Assembly: GCA_014377395.1 (NCBI GenBank)
Contig: JACMPS010000453.1
Location: 1 to 14,960, forward strand
Origin: Chthonomonadaceae bacterium
GTDB lineage: Bacteria > Armatimonadota > Chthonomonadetes > Chthonomonadales > Chthonomonadaceae
Length of the DNA stretch: 14,960 nt
Direction of reading: 5' to 3'
A model generated the notes under the pieces. That model had not been told where the DNA came from. It saw only the letters and a program-made list of their open reading frames with translations, and made no database searches. Both the position numbers and the translations under genes were made by a program. This document shows, piece after piece, positions 13,733 to 14,960 of this stretch (position 1 is the first letter of the stretch; every line of letters starts with the position of its first letter).

Positions 13733-14614
13733 TTACTTGACTCGATGCGCTTTCATCCCCTTTGAGGATTCCAGAGCCGCAATCCACTGACGAGTCCACT
13801 CGGTGTAATCTGTGAAGACGCTTTCGGGATTCGTGGCACTTCGTACCACAAAAGCGGGGTGGAAAGGACGACCTGTCGGTTGTCCAGTAGGCTGATACCG
13901 TAAATCCATGCTCCAGCGAACGCCCGAACTGTAATTAGGCGTGGAGCGATGCGGTGTATAGCGGTGCATAAAAATAAGACTGCCCTTGCTCACAGGCACA
14001 GGGCGCGGGGGTGCTTCGGGGAGCAGGTCAGGACGGATCGTCGTTCCGTTTTCATCCCAATGTTCGCGATAACCTTGCTTCCAGACACCCGGTATCACTT
14101 CCATGCAACCGTTTTCCACCGTCGCGTCCGTCAGGGCAATCCAAAGGGTCAAAATGTCCGAGTTGTCCGCTTCTTCCCACGTCACGCCTGCATCCTGATG
14201 CCAGGGAACATTGTAGAACCCTGCCCCCTCACCCGAAAGAGCGGCGGGTGGCTTGGCGCGAATGTGCTGAATTGGGTTGCAGGTGATCTCAGGTCCGATC
14301 AGCCCTTCAACCACGTCCAGCAAGTGTGCGTTGCGTAAAAAGGCGAAGGTCGCGGGGCCGCGTGCATACATGATGTCCATGTCGCGAGTGATTTCCGGGG
14401 ACTGGGCATACAGAGAAGCAAGCCGCTTCTCGAAGGGCTCTTTTTCGCACAGGTCAGAAATTTTGTTTTCTGCTTGCAGAAAGCGAGCACGCCGATCTAC
14501 CCAGTCGGAGTACTCGCTGATAACGGGAGCGAGGTCCGCTTCCGTGAGAACGCCTTCCGCAATGAGGACACCCTCTTCACGAAAAGCGTGTTTCTCTTCT
14601 TCACTTAAAGACAT
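13733..14614 (-). CDS. Phytanoyl-CoA dioxygenase (PhyH)-like Fe(II)/2-oxoglutarate oxygenase
   Basis: ATG at 14614 was chosen because AAAGGAGAG lies 6 nt before it; an in-frame ATG at 14659 lacks a ribosome site. The 293-residue protein has the double-stranded beta-helix motifs of PhyH proteins: metal ligands His139 and Asp141 in VPWHQDAGV, distal His222 in TPHRSTPN, and Arg233 as the likely 2-oxoglutarate anchor. It has no signal peptide and should act in the cytoplasm as a hydroxylase. The substrate cannot be told. Bacterial PhyH homologues act on varied lipids, amino acids and secondary metabolites. It may be cotranscribed with the esterase gene, since only 87 bp separate them and no terminator is seen. 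Confidence 0.88.
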   Translation of the reverse strand: MSLSEEEKHAFREEGVLIAEGVLTEADLAPVISEYSDWVDRRARFLQAENKISDLCEKEPFEKRLASLYAQSPEITRDMDIMYARGPATFAFLRNAHLLDVVEGLIGPEITCNPIQHIRAKPPAALSGEGAGFYNVPWHQDAGVTWEEADNSDILTLWIALTDATVENGCMEVIPGVWKQGYREHWDENGTTIRPDLLPEAPPRPVPVSKGSLIFMHRYTPHRSTPNYSSGVRWSMDLRYQPTGQPTGRPFHPAFVVRSATNPESVFTDYTEWTRQWIAALESSKGMKAHRVK

Positions 14615-14724
14615 TCGGTTCTCTCCTTTGTGTACCGCGTTTCGGGCGTGTTGTCCCATTGCCCAACAACCGAAAGATTGTCCAGCACGTTCGGTTCGGA
14701 AAGGGCAAGACGCATTTCAGGGAC

Positions 14725-14730
14725 ATTATA
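14725..14730 (-). promoter_or_regulatory. Probable -10 box of the PhyH-like gene
   Basis: On the minus strand a perfect TATAAT lies about 110 bp before the ATG. No clear -35 box is found at the usual distance, so an activator or another sigma factor may be involved. The leader would be about 100 nt. Confidence 0.4.
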
Positions 14731-14817
14731 GCCCAATTTCGCCGGGGTTCTCACACAAGAGAGTGAAATCGGAACACATTGCAATTTTACAGGGTAGAAT
14801 GGATTATCATCTGACTT

Positions 14818-14899
14818 AACCCCCCAACCCTCCATCCATCAAACCTTCGGTTTCTGCCCTACTGCGTTCGCTACGCTCACAGGGAAGGGGGGAGTCGAA
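14818..14899. repeat. Palindromic intergenic repeat, inverse relative of 846-900
   Basis: C-rich runs at the left (CCCCCCAACCCTCC) and G-rich runs at the right (AGGGAAGGGGGGAG) enclose GCGTTCGCTACGC, which itself folds. Read on the minus strand it is close in layout to the element at 846-900 (CTCCCC..CCCT, internal GAGCGTAGCG, AGGG). Confidence 0.5.
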
Positions 14900-14960
14900 C
14901 CATTGAGACTCTCTGTTTGCGCTTGTGCCGAGCAGGGGCGGCGAGACTAATGAGAGCGAA

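Larger units (their letters stand above)
14615..14960. other. Intergenic region upstream of the PhyH-like gene
   Basis: No gene is supported here. It holds the ribosome site and probable -10 box of the PhyH-like gene, and a palindromic repeat at 14818-14899. Two frames run through it but lack ribosome sites and recognisable products. The last 60 bases, to the window edge, are unassigned. Confidence 0.6.

Noticed and set aside
14605..14715. Small minus-strand frame of about 36 codons overlapping the PhyH-like start
   Set aside because: Could be a leader peptide, but no ribosome site precedes it and the sequence has no repeat or codon-run feature.

Overview
The window looks like chromosomal DNA of a free-living bacterium, most likely of the Armatimonadota. 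The best clue is the pseudopilin at 2207-3058, whose N-terminus (FTLIELLVVIAIIAILAAI, then FPVFAQAREKARQTSC) and H-X9-DG tail are the form that is very abundant in that phylum. This placement is from memory of the family, not from a search.

Layout, left to right. (1) 2-694: the C-terminal part of a membrane acyltransferase, cut by the window edge. (2) 695-995: intergenic DNA with palindromic GC-rich repeats. (3) 996-2017: a two-gene toxin-antitoxin-like operon, an excisionase-type HTH protein overlapping a PIN-domain protein by ATGA. (4) 2207-3058: a type IV pilin-like DUF1559 protein ending in a clear terminator. (5) 3220-4011: a ComEA-type DNA receptor, followed by (6) 4082-4819: a beta-carbonic anhydrase. 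(7) 4820-5057: an intergenic block with a degenerate 18-bp tandem array and hairpins. (8) 5058-5822: an unrecognised two-TM protein. (9) 5878-6940: a complete insertion sequence with perfect 20-bp terminal inverted repeats. (10) about 6941-8329/8496: a MotA/TolQ/ExbB-like channel gene with a long coiled-coil tail. It appears broken: an in-frame TGA separates TM1 from the rest, a frame shift is likely in a C-run, and the IS lies at its 5' end. (11) A strong bidirectional terminator separates it from the minus-strand genes. (12) Minus strand, in transcription order: a phytanoyl-CoA dioxygenase-like enzyme (14614-13733), a secreted CE15-like/SGNH two-domain esterase (13645-11480), a Fur-family regulator (11401-10886) and katG (10785-8419). 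(13) 14615-14960: promoter region and another palindromic repeat.

How they may work together: fur-katG is a classical peroxide-defence pair, and its promoter seems to give a leaderless fur transcript. The CE15-SGNH protein points to plant cell-wall use (glucuronoyl and acyl esters). ComEA and the pseudopilin fit a competence or pilus lifestyle. The most unusual parts are the damaged channel gene with its unknown two-TM neighbour split by an IS, the degenerate 18-bp array, and the esterase fusion. I do not see a complete, clearly new defence or metabolic system.
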